Of a DNA stretch of 61,602 nt, positions 37,121 through 46,708 are shown piece after piece. The notes beneath the pieces were generated by a model. It did not search any database. It saw only the letters and a list, made by a program, of their open reading frames with translations, and was not told the origin of the DNA. Numbering within the stretch: position 1 is the stretch's first letter; the number at the start of each line of letters is the position of its first letter. The stretch spans positions 1-61,602 of the forward strand of contig NZ_JANXWD010000008.1 in the NCBI RefSeq assembly GCF_025351295.1, written 5' to 3'. Source of the stretch: Phenylobacterium sp. (GTDB lineage Bacteria; Pseudomonadota; Alphaproteobacteria; Caulobacterales; Caulobacteraceae). Both the position numbers and the translations under genes were made by a program.

Positions 37121-38329
37121 ATGACCCTCGCCTTCGACGACATCCTCGCCGCCCAAGCGCGGCTGAAGGGTCATATTGAGCGAACGCCCTGCCGGTACTC
37201 CCGCACCCTGTCGGAGATCACCGGCGCCCAGGTCTGGGTGAAGTTCGAGAACCTGCAGTTCACGGCGGCCTACAAGGAGCGCGGCGCGCTGAACAAGCTG
37301 CTGCAACTGGGCGACAATGTGAAGGCCCGCGGGGTGATCGCCGCCTCGGCCGGCAACCATAGCCAGGGGCTGGCCTACCACGCTGCGCGGCTGGGCATCC
37401 CGGTGACCATCGTCATGCCCAAGGCGACGCCGTTCATGAAGGTGCAGCAGACCCGCGCCCACGGGGCCGAGGTGGTGATCGAGGGCGACGGCTATGACGA
37501 GGCTGCTGCCAAGGCGCGGTCGATCTGCGACGAGCGCGAACTGACCTTCGTCCACCCGTTCGACGACCTGGACGTGATGGCCGGCCAGGGCACGGTGGCG
37601 CTGGAGATGCTGGAGGACGTGCCGGACCTGGAGGTGTTGCCGATCCCGATCGGCGGCGGCGGGCTGATCGCCGGCATGGCGACGGCGGCCAAGCACCTGA
37701 ACAAGGACATCCGGATCATCGGCCTGGAGCCGGCGATCATCCCCTCGTTCACCGCCAAGATGCGCGGCGTGAAGACGGCGCAAAACGGCGGCGCCTCGAC
37801 CATCGCCGAGGGGATCGCTGTGAAGTCGGTGGGCGAGCTGACCTATGCCGTCGCGCGGCCGCTGATCGATGAGGTGCTGCTGATCGAGGAGCCCTATTTC
37901 GAGCGCGGCATCGCCCTCTACTGCAACGTCGAGAAGACCGTGGCCGAGGGCGCCGGGGCCGCGTCGCTGGCGGCGCTGCTGGCCTATCCGGACAAGTTCC
38001 GCGGCAAGAAATGCGGCCTGGTGATCACCGGCGGCAATATCGACACCCGCCTACTGGCCTCGGTGCTCACCCGCGAACTGGTGCGCGAGAGCCGGATCGT
38101 CTCGCTCAGGATCATCGGCGACGACCGGCCGGGCCTGCTGGCCAATGTCTCGATGATCATCGGCCAGATGGGCGCCAACATCATCGAGGTGGCGCACAAC
38201 CGCCTGGCCCTGGACGTGCCGGCCAAGGGCGCCGAATTCGACGTGATGATCGAGACCCGCGACGCCCAGCACACCCAGGAGGTCATGGACGCCCTGCGCG
38301 ACCGCGGCTATCCGCCCCGAGTCGTGTGA
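37121..38329 (+). CDS. ilvA: Threonine ammonia-lyase (threonine dehydratase) with ACT domain
   Basis: PLP enzyme that deaminates threonine to 2-oxobutanoate for isoleucine synthesis or catabolism. 402 residues. The PLP lysine is in TAAYKERGALNKLL (near 58), the substrate loop is SAGNHSQGLAYHAARLGIP, and the phosphate-binding glycine loop is PIGGGGLIAGMATA. A single C-terminal ACT domain (SLRIIGDDRPGLLANVSMII, from about 330) suggests allosteric control. The layout with one ACT resembles the shorter TdcB-plus-ACT form rather than the E. coli biosynthetic IlvA, so the exact pathway role is uncertain. ATG 37121 begins the homology. Confidence 0.93.
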   Translation: MTLAFDDILAAQARLKGHIERTPCRYSRTLSEITGAQVWVKFENLQFTAAYKERGALNKLLQLGDNVKARGVIAASAGNHSQGLAYHAARLGIPVTIVMPKATPFMKVQQTRAHGAEVVIEGDGYDEAAAKARSICDERELTFVHPFDDLDVMAGQGTVALEMLEDVPDLEVLPIPIGGGGLIAGMATAAKHLNKDIRIIGLEPAIIPSFTAKMRGVKTAQNGGASTIAEGIAVKSVGELTYAVARPLIDEVLLIEEPYFERGIALYCNVEKTVAEGAGAASLAALLAYPDKFRGKKCGLVITGGNIDTRLLASVLTRELVRESRIVSLRIIGDDRPGLLANVSMIIGQMGANIIEVAHNRLALDVPAKGAEFDVMIETRDAQHTQEVMDALRDRGYPPRVV

Positions 38330-38352
38330 ACCCGTTGTCTGAGAGAGCGACC

Positions 38353-38862
38353 ATGAAGCGTTTGGCAGTCCTGTTGGCGGCGGCCCTGGCGCTGGGCGCC
38401 TGCCACCCGAAGCCCAAGCCGGCGGCGCCCGGCGCGCCCGTGGCGCAGTCGGAGGCCAGCAAGGCCTTCATGGCGAAGATGGACAAGCAGGCCGGCGTCA
38501 CGGTCCTGCCGTCCGGCCTGGCCTACAAGATCGTCCACACCGGCCCGGCCACCGGGCTGCACCCGCACAAGGGCGACGAGATCAAGGTGCACTACGAGGG
38601 CAAGCTGGAGAACGGCACGGTGTTCGACAGCTCGTATGAGCGCGGCCAGCCGGCCGCGATGCCGCTGGATCACCTGGTCCCCGGCTGGGAGGAGGCGTTG
38701 CAATTGATGCGCCCCGGCGACGAGTGGATCCTCTATGTGCCGTCCAACCTGGGCTATGGCGACGCCGGGGCCGGCGGCACGATCCCGCCCGGCGCGCCGC
38801 TGACCTTTCGCATCGAACTGATCGACGTCCTGCCCGGGCCCGGGCGCATCCAGCAAGGCTGA
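38353..38862 (+). CDS. FKBP-type peptidyl-prolyl isomerase, lipoprotein
   Basis: A 169-residue envelope protein. The lipoprotein signal MKRLAVLLAAALALGAC (lipobox LGAC) is followed by a Pro/Ala linker and an FKBP domain (residues 55-160): KGDEIKVHYEGKLENGTVFD, LDHLVPGWEEALQLMRPGDE, VPSNLGYGDAGAGGTIPPGA and LTFRIELIDV. It catalyses prolyl isomerisation during protein folding in the periplasm. It starts 23 bases after ilvA and is followed 5 bases later by an exported methyltransferase-like gene, so the latter two form an operon. Confidence 0.93.
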   Translation: MKRLAVLLAAALALGACHPKPKPAAPGAPVAQSEASKAFMAKMDKQAGVTVLPSGLAYKIVHTGPATGLHPHKGDEIKVHYEGKLENGTVFDSSYERGQPAAMPLDHLVPGWEEALQLMRPGDEWILYVPSNLGYGDAGAGGTIPPGAPLTFRIELIDVLPGPGRIQQG

Positions 38863-38867
38863 CTCCG

Positions 38868-39635
38868 ATGAAGCGTCTGTTCCTCGCCGCCGCGTTGATG
38901 GGCATCGCCCTCACCGCCCAGGCCGCCACGCCGGCCCCCATCGCCCAGGCCCCCATCGCCCAGGCCTTGGCCGATCCGTCCCGCGCCGAGGACGTCGCCC
39001 GCGACGGGCTGCGCCATGCCGCCGAACTGCTGAGCTTCATGGAGGTGAGGCCGGGCCAGAAGGTCGCCGACCTGATCCCCGGCGGCGGCTATTTCACCCG
39101 CCTGTTGAGCAAGGTCGTGGGGCCCAAGGGCAAGGTCTATGCGGTGTTCCCGAAGGAATACCTCAGCGAGGGGGACGGCGAGGTCAAGAAACTGCAGGCC
39201 CAGGCGGCCGATCCCAAGTGGGCCAACATCATTGTCATCGTCGAACCGGCCGCCGCCTTCGCCGCGCCCGAGCGCCTGGACATGGTCTGGACCTCGCAGA
39301 ACTACCACGACTACCCGGACAAGTTCATGGGCCCGACCGACCCCAAGCTGCTGAACGCGGCGGTCTACAAGGCGCTGAAACCGGGCGGGCTGTTCGTGAT
39401 CGTCGACCACGCCGCCCAGGTCGGCTCGGGACTGCGCGACACCGAGACCCTGCACCGGATCGACGAGGCCACGGTAAAGGCCCAGGTACTGGCCGCCGGC
39501 TTCGAGTTCGTCGGCGAGAGCCCGGTGCTGCGCAACCCGGAAGACGCCCGCACCCTGCTGGTGTTCGATAAGGCGATCCGCGGCAAGACCGACCAGTTCG
39601 CCTTCAAGTTCCGCAAGCCGAAGACCGCGCGCTGA
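38868..39635 (+). CDS. Exported class I methyltransferase-like protein
   Basis: A 255-residue protein with a signal peptide (MKRLFLAAALMGIALTAQAA) and a methyltransferase-like Rossmann domain: VADLIPGGGYFTRLLSKVVG (motif I), LDMVWTSQNYHDY (motif II) and YKALKPGGLFVIVDH. S-adenosylmethionine is not normally available in the periplasm, so the domain may have another role, or the hydrophobic N-terminus may be a membrane anchor. Similar signal-bearing methyltransferases recur in Caulobacterales and Sphingomonadales. It lies 5 bases after the FKBP gene. Confidence 0.85.
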   Translation: MKRLFLAAALMGIALTAQAATPAPIAQAPIAQALADPSRAEDVARDGLRHAAELLSFMEVRPGQKVADLIPGGGYFTRLLSKVVGPKGKVYAVFPKEYLSEGDGEVKKLQAQAADPKWANIIVIVEPAAAFAAPERLDMVWTSQNYHDYPDKFMGPTDPKLLNAAVYKALKPGGLFVIVDHAAQVGSGLRDTETLHRIDEATVKAQVLAAGFEFVGESPVLRNPEDARTLLVFDKAIRGKTDQFAFKFRKPKTAR

Positions 39636-39656
39636 GCGACCCCCGCCGGCCGGGCT

Positions 39657-40343
39657 CTACAACCGCCCCACCGCCAGGATCGGCCCGCCGCCCGCGCCCT
39701 GGACCAGCACGACGCGCTTCAGCGAGGGGTCGCCGGCGGGCGCGGCAAAGGTGGCCGCCGTTCCGGTCCAACTGCCCAGGCGCTTCAGGGTGCGGACGAC
39801 ATTGCGTTGCGGCAGAGTCTTGCCGCCGTTCTCGCCGGCCTTCACCGGCACCTGGATGACGCGCGGATCGTAGCTGACCAGCCAGACGTCGGCGCCGCGG
39901 CGCGGCGCGATGCCCGCGCTGATGCTGACCTGGCCGGCCGCCGCCGTCACCGTGGCGGTCGGCTGGGTGCGGCCCCGGGCGATCAGGTCGTCGACGGCGC
40001 GGGGCGTGTTGCCCACCCCGGCCGACCGGCCGCCGGCCACCACCTCGGGCGTATAGGCCCCGCCGCCCAGGGCCTTGGCGTAGGCCACCTGGCGGTCGGT
40101 GAACTCGGGGCGGGCGAAGGTGTCCTTCCAGCCCAGGTGGTCCCAGTAGGTGACGTTGAAGCTGAGCGCGATCACGTCCGGCCGGTCGGCGACCTTGGCC
40201 ACCGCGACGTCGGCCGGCGGGCAGGACGAGCAGCCCTGGCTGGTGAACAGCTCGACCACGGTGGGCTGCGCGGGCTGGGCCTGGGCGGCGGCGGCCAGGG
40301 CCATCACGGCGGCGGCGCTGAGAAGGGTGCGGTGCAGGTTCAT
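39657..40343 (-). CDS. DUF1223 secreted thioredoxin-like protein
   Basis: A 228-residue protein with a signal peptide (LLSAAAVMALAAAAQAQ). The DUF1223 start is PTVVELFTSQGCSSCPPADV, with a CxxC that resembles a thioredoxin active site, then VIALSFNVTYWDHLGWKDTFARPEFTDRQ and GGAYTPEVV (cis-Pro region). The C-terminal half is beta rich. The family is predicted periplasmic and its function is unknown. The following 283 bases toward acnA hold a repeat and the acnA terminator, and no gene. Confidence 0.88.
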   Translation of the reverse strand: MNLHRTLLSAAAVMALAAAAQAQPAQPTVVELFTSQGCSSCPPADVAVAKVADRPDVIALSFNVTYWDHLGWKDTFARPEFTDRQVAYAKALGGGAYTPEVVAGGRSAGVGNTPRAVDDLIARGRTQPTATVTAAAGQVSISAGIAPRRGADVWLVSYDPRVIQVPVKAGENGGKTLPQRNVVRTLKRLGSWTGTAATFAAPAGDPSLKRVVLVQGAGGGPILAVGRL

Positions 40344-40412
40344 GGGACCTAGTTCGCGGCAGACCGCGGCGAGGTTACGCCCCCAGGGCGATATTTCCGA
40401 CTCCGCCCCCCC

Positions 40413-40565
40413 TCTCCTCCCCCGAACCGTAGAGTTCGGGGGAGGTGGCTCGGCGCAGCACGCGACGGAGGGGGCGCGAAGCTCCATCCGCGGAGCCTGA
40501 GGCCTCGCGCCCCATCCGTCGGCTTCGCCGCCACCTCCCCCATCCCCTTCGGGACAGGGGAGGAG
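40413..40565. repeat. Imperfect long palindrome between DUF1223 and acnA
   Basis: CTCCTCCCCCGAAC...GGGGGAGGTGGC on the left is answered in inverse order on the right by GCCACCTCCCCC...GGGGAGGAG, with GGGGGCGCGAAGC against GCCTCGCGCCCC in the centre. It is a palindromic intergenic element with internal hairpins. I see no open frame with coding character in it. Confidence 0.65.
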
Positions 40566-40571
40566 CGAACG

Positions 40572-40601
40572 AAAAGGGCGGCCGCATCGCTGCGGCCGCC
40601 C
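40572..40601 (-). terminator. Rho-independent terminator of acnA
   Basis: A perfect 11-bp stem GGGCGGCCGCA / TGCGGCCGCCC around TCGC; on the minus strand it is followed by four U residues. Apart from one base it repeats the ftsH terminator at 3161-3193. Confidence 0.88.
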
Positions 40602-40626
40602 CCGTCATGTCGAACGCGCCGGCGGG

Positions 40627-43320
<2,694 letters not shown>

Positions 43321-43477
43321 CTTTGGAGATCCTTTCTCTGTTCCCTGCCGCCAAAGCCCCCCGGACGGATCGCGCGCTCCATCAGAGACGGACACACAGC
43401 GTTCGTCTCCGCGCGGCGTTGATACCCCCCGGCAGCGGCAGCCGCTTCGTTCATAGACCCGTGGTTCTGCCGCGTCC

Positions 43478-44115
43478 ATGCGCCGCACTGCGAAGCTTTC
43501 CAAAAGGTTGGGCCAGCGCTTGATCACGCAGCTTGTGCTCAAGGGCTGCGCCATCCGCCGCGGCGGGCGCCTGTTGTTCGACGGCGTGGACCTGGAGCTG
43601 GCCGCGGGGGAGGCCTGCGCGCTCACCGGGGCCAACGGATCGGGCAAGACCAGCCTGCTGCGCGCGGTGGCCGGACTGGTGCGGCTGGAGGCCGGGGAGA
43701 TCGGGTTCGGGGCCATGGATCCGGCCGAGGCGCGCGGGGACGGCCTGCACCTGGTGGGTCACGCCGACGGGCTGAAGGCGGCCCGGACGGCGCGCGAGGA
43801 ACTGGCGTTCTGGAGCCGGTGGTGCGGCGGCGGGGCGATCGGCGAGGCGGCCGAGGCGCTGGAACTGACCACCCTGCTGGACCTTGAGGTGCGGCGGCTG
43901 TCGGCGGGGCAGCGACGGCGCCTGGCCCTGGCTCGGCTGCTGGCTGCGCCGCGGCCGCTGTGCTGCTGGACGAGCCGCTGAGCCCACTGGACGCCCGCTG
44001 GCGCGAGGGGTTCGGCGTCCTGATGGCCCGGCATCTGGCCGGGGGTGGCATGATCGTCGCCGCCGTCCACGACCCGCTGCCGATCGCCGCCAAGCGCCTG
44101 GAGCTCTCGGCGTGA
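43478..44115 (+). pseudogene. ccmA: Heme exporter ATPase CcmA with a single-base frameshift
   Basis: ATPase of the CcmABCD heme-handling complex. Codons 1-160 encode Walker A GANGSGKTSLLRAVAGL and signature [18 protein letters not shown], then the frame fails after PRPL (about 43955-43965), giving CCWTSR and a stop. Shifting by one base restores [20 protein letters not shown] (Walker B and D-loop) and the C-terminal [15 protein letters not shown], which ends at TGA 44113-44115. One G appears missing (CTGTG where CTGGTG is expected). Because ccmB, ccmC, ccmD and ccmG are intact and a heme c enzyme is encoded nearby, a sequencing error is as likely as a real loss. Start: ATG 43478, or a TTG/GTG near 43520-43534. 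Confidence 0.88.
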
Positions 44116-44187
44116 GCCCTCCTACGCCAAGGCTTCGGAGGGCAAACATGCGTCTTTCGAAGCTCCTGAAGGGAGCGAAGTAGGATG
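44116..44187 (+). repeat. Mosaic repeat carrying the ccmB ribosome binding site and start codon
   Basis: A two-hairpin element: CCTCC...GGAGG around GCCAAGGCTTCG, then AGCTCC-TGAA-GGGAGC. The segment 44156-44187 is the same, apart from one base, as the reverse complement of 59130-59161 upstream of otsA. It ends with AGTAGGATG, the ATG being the ccmB start. The GGGAG that can serve as Shine-Dalgarno is inside the second hairpin. Confidence 0.75.
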
Positions 44188-44850
44188 AGCCGGCTCTCCG
44201 CCCTGCTGTCGCGCGAGACGGCGCTGGCCTGGGGCCGCGGCGGCGGGCCGCTGGTGGCGGTGGGCTTCTACGCCGGGGTCGCCACCCTGCTGCCGCTGGC
44301 GATCGGGCCGGAGCCGGCGCGGCTGGCCGCCATCGCGCCCGGCGCGGCCTGGGTGGCCCTGGCGCTGGCGTCGCTGCTGTCCCTGGAGCGGCTGTTCGAG
44401 CGCGACTACGAGGATGGGGCGCTGGACCTGCTGACCCTGTCGCCCACCCCGCTCGAGCTGACCTGCTTTATCAAGTGCGTCGGTCAGTGGCTGGCGACCG
44501 GCGCGCCGCTGGCGGTCGCCGCGCCCATCGCCGCCATCGCGCTGGGCGCCAAGCCCGACCTCGCCCCGCTGATCTTCGCCTGCGCCCTGCTGGGCGGCGT
44601 GGCCTTCGCCTTCGTGGGCGGGATCGGGGCGGCGCTCAGCCTGGGCGCGCGGCGCGGCGGCCTGCTGACCGCGGTGATCGTGCTGCCGCTGTTCGTACCC
44701 CCGGTGATCTTCGGCGGCGGCGCCCTGGACGCCTTCTCCAGCGGCCTGCCGTGGGTCTCCGGCTTCGCCCTGCTCGGCGCCTATGCCGCCCTGGCGGTGG
44801 CGCTGGGGCCCCTGGCGATGGCGGCCGCGTGCCGGAACGCGCTGTCGTGA
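44185..44850 (+). CDS. ccmB: Heme exporter membrane subunit CcmB
   Basis: A 221-residue integral membrane protein with about six hydrophobic segments (for example PLVAVGFYAGVATLLPLAIG and LIFACALLGGVAFAFVGGIG), the CcmB motif SLLSLERLFERDYEDGALDL near the loop after TM2, and LPLFVPPVIFGGGA. With CcmA and CcmC it forms the ABC complex that releases holo-CcmE heme chaperone for cytochrome c maturation. The start codon lies at the end of the mosaic repeat. Confidence 0.95.
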   Translation: MSRLSALLSRETALAWGRGGGPLVAVGFYAGVATLLPLAIGPEPARLAAIAPGAAWVALALASLLSLERLFERDYEDGALDLLTLSPTPLELTCFIKCVGQWLATGAPLAVAAPIAAIALGAKPDLAPLIFACALLGGVAFAFVGGIGAALSLGARRGGLLTAVIVLPLFVPPVIFGGGALDAFSSGLPWVSGFALLGAYAALAVALGPLAMAAACRNALS

Positions 44851-44923
44851 CGCCACCGCCCCGCCCGGCTGTGGCATGTGCGGGCGGCTTGCCCGGCGGG
44901 CGCGCGAACTCTATGCGAGACGC

Positions 44924-45652
44924 ATGAACTGGGCGCCCGCCTTCCTCGCCAATCCCGAGCGCTTCATGGCGTTCTCGCGCTGGGCGGCCCCGCTGTTCGG
45001 CGTCATCGCTGCCGTGCTGGCCGTGGTCGGCCTTTACCTGGGCTTCACCGCTCCGGAGGATTACCAGCAGGGCCAGACCGTGCGGATCATGTTCATCCAT
45101 GTGCCGGCCGCCTGGCTGGCCAGCTTCATCTACCTCTGCCTGGGCGTGGCCAGCTTCCTGTCGCTGATCTTCCGCCATGCCCTGGCCGACGCCGCCGCCC
45201 AGGCCGCCGCCCCGCTGGGCGCGGCCTTCACCCTGCTGGCCCTGGTCACCGGCTCGCTGTGGGGGCGGCCGATGTGGGGCGCCTTCTGGGTGTGGGACGC
45301 GCGGCTGACCTCGGTGCTGGTGCTGTTCCTGCTGTACGTCGCCTACATCGCGCTGCGGGCCTCGATGGACGACGAGGCCAAGGCCGCCCGCGCCGCGGCG
45401 ATCCTGGCCCTGGTCGGCGCGGTCAACCTGCCGATCGTCCACTACAGCGTCGACTGGTGGAACACCCTGCACCAGGGCGCCTCGGTGTTCAAAAAGGGCG
45501 GATCGAGCCTGGCCCCGGTGTTCCTGCATCCGCTGCTGATCATGGGCCTGGCCTATCTCTCGGCGTTCGGCTCGCTGTGGCTGGTGGGCATCCGCGGCGA
45601 GGTCTGGCGCCGGCGCGCCGAGGCCGCGGCGCTGCGCGCGGCGAAGGCCTGA
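44924..45652 (+). CDS. ccmC: Heme exporter protein CcmC
   Basis: A 242-residue membrane protein with six segments and the tryptophan-rich heme-binding motif LWGRPMWGAFWVWDARLTS. Conserved histidines lie in FIHVPAAWLASFI and LPIVHYSVDWWNTLHQG. CcmC attaches heme to CcmE at the periplasmic face of the inner membrane. ATG 44924 gives the usual MNWAPAFLANPERF start; the frame is open further upstream but reads through ccmB in another frame. Confidence 0.96.
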   Translation: MNWAPAFLANPERFMAFSRWAAPLFGVIAAVLAVVGLYLGFTAPEDYQQGQTVRIMFIHVPAAWLASFIYLCLGVASFLSLIFRHALADAAAQAAAPLGAAFTLLALVTGSLWGRPMWGAFWVWDARLTSVLVLFLLYVAYIALRASMDDEAKAARAAAILALVGAVNLPIVHYSVDWWNTLHQGASVFKKGGSSLAPVFLHPLLIMGLAYLSAFGSLWLVGIRGEVWRRRAEAAALRAAKA

Positions 45653-45655
45653 GGC

Positions 45656-45793
45656 ATGTTCGCCTTCAAGTACGCCGAGTTCATCGTCCCGGCCTTCGTG
45701 GTCACCGCCGTGGTCTTCGTGGCGATGATCGGCTTGTCGCTGAACCACGCCCGGCGCTGGCGCAAGCGCTACGAGGAGCTGTCCAGAAAGTGA
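45656..45793 (+). CDS. ccmD: Heme exporter protein CcmD
   Basis: A 45-residue protein with one transmembrane helix: MFAFKYAEFIVPAFVVTAVV, FVAMIGLSLNHARRWRKRYE, ELSRK. The short helix followed by a basic cytoplasmic tail (RRWRKRYEEL) is typical of CcmD, which stabilises CcmABC-CcmE. It starts 3 bases after ccmC and its TGA overlaps the GTG start of ccmG (GTGA). Confidence 0.93.
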   Translation: MFAFKYAEFIVPAFVVTAVVFVAMIGLSLNHARRWRKRYEELSRK

Positions 45794-46305
45794 GCCGCTG
45801 GATCGCCGCCCTGCCGCTTGTCGCGCTGCTGGCGCTGGGCGCGCTGTTCTATTTCTTCGCCCTGCGGCACGACCCGCACTACCAGCCCAGGACCCTGGTG
45901 GGCCGCGAGATCCCCGACCTCACCCTCCCGGACCTGGCCGGCGGCCGGCCGGTGCGGCTGCGCGAGGCCGTGGCCGACGGGCCGATCATCGTCAACTTCT
46001 TCGCCTCCTGGTGCGCCCCCTGCGAGATCGAGCATCCGGTGCTGATGGGCCTGAAGGGCGAGAAGGTCCGGCTGGTCGGCGTCGCCTACAAGGACGCCCC
46101 GCCCAACACCCAGGCGCTGTTGACCCGGCTGGGCGACCCCTACGTCCAGGCCCTGGTGGACCGCGACGGCCGGGCCGGGGTGGAGTTCGGCGTCACCGGC
46201 GTGCCGGAGACCTATGTCATCGGGCGCGGCGGCAAGGTGCTGGCCAAGCACACCGGCCCGCTCACCGAGCCGGAGGCCGATGTGCTGGCGAAACTGGCGC
46301 GTTAA
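45790..46305 (+). CDS. ccmG: Thiol:disulfide interchange protein CcmG/DsbE
   Basis: A 171-residue membrane-anchored thioredoxin-like protein: an N-terminal anchor (ALPLVALLALGALFYFFAL), then LVGREIPDLTLPDL, the active-site ASWCAPCEIEHPVL, and GVTGVPETYVIGRGG with the cis-Pro. It keeps apocytochrome c cysteines reduced for heme ligation. The GTG start overlaps the ccmD stop, so the two are translationally coupled; the longer frame upstream is not real. Confidence 0.95.
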   Translation: MSRWIAALPLVALLALGALFYFFALRHDPHYQPRTLVGREIPDLTLPDLAGGRPVRLREAVADGPIIVNFFASWCAPCEIEHPVLMGLKGEKVRLVGVAYKDAPPNTQALLTRLGDPYVQALVDRDGRAGVEFGVTGVPETYVIGRGGKVLAKHTGPLTEPEADVLAKLAR

Positions 46306-46331
46306 CCGGGCATTGAGCTGGGAGGGTCAAG

Positions 46332-46628
46332 TTGAGCCCGCAAGTTAACCATGTTCGGCGCGCCGTGAACCCGATCCGCCCCTCCGCCCAGCCGCCGACC
46401 AGCCTGACCCCCATGGCCGGCCCGGCCCAGGACGCCGCCAAGCTGGCCGCCCAGAGGGCGTTCTTCGCGATGGTGTCGGGCCAGGCCCAACCAGCCGCCG
46501 TCGCCCAGGCCGCCGCCCCGCAGGCGGCCGCCCCAGCGGTCCGCGCCGTGATGCGCGCCGCCGTCCAGCCGGCCGAGCCGCCGCAGAAGATCATGCGGCC
46601 CGGCTCGCTGTTCGACATCCGGGTCTGA
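46332..46628 (+). CDS. Small proline/alanine-rich protein of unknown function
   Basis: A 98-residue low-complexity protein rich in Ala, Pro and Gln, with a C-terminal PEPPQKIMRPGSLFDIRV that looks like a conserved tail and suggests it is real. The TTG start at 46332 has GGGAGG 6 bases upstream; a GTG at 46365 (VNPIRPSAQPP) is the alternative and would leave the CtrA-like TTAACCAT (46345-46352) upstream of the gene. It has no signal peptide or membrane segment. I cannot assign a function. Confidence 0.7.
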   Translation: MSPQVNHVRRAVNPIRPSAQPPTSLTPMAGPAQDAAKLAAQRAFFAMVSGQAQPAAVAQAAAPQAAAPAVRAVMRAAVQPAEPPQKIMRPGSLFDIRV

Positions 46629-46708
46629 GGCCCGGACGCGGGGACCACAGCCAAGCTGTCCCCGCCAGGTCTCCGACCCGCGCACCGGCCGCGCCTGGCT
46701 GTCGAAGC

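Noticed and set aside
35486..38329. A 947-codon open frame joining the end of the ABC gene to threonine ammonia-lyase
   Set aside because: Its first 540 codons are an out-of-frame reading of the ABC ATPase with Arg/Gly/Ala-rich composition; real coding starts at 37121.
44878..46305. A 475-codon frame reading through ccmC and ccmD into ccmG
   Set aside because: Only the last 171 codons have family similarity; the start at 45790 overlaps the ccmD stop in the normal way.
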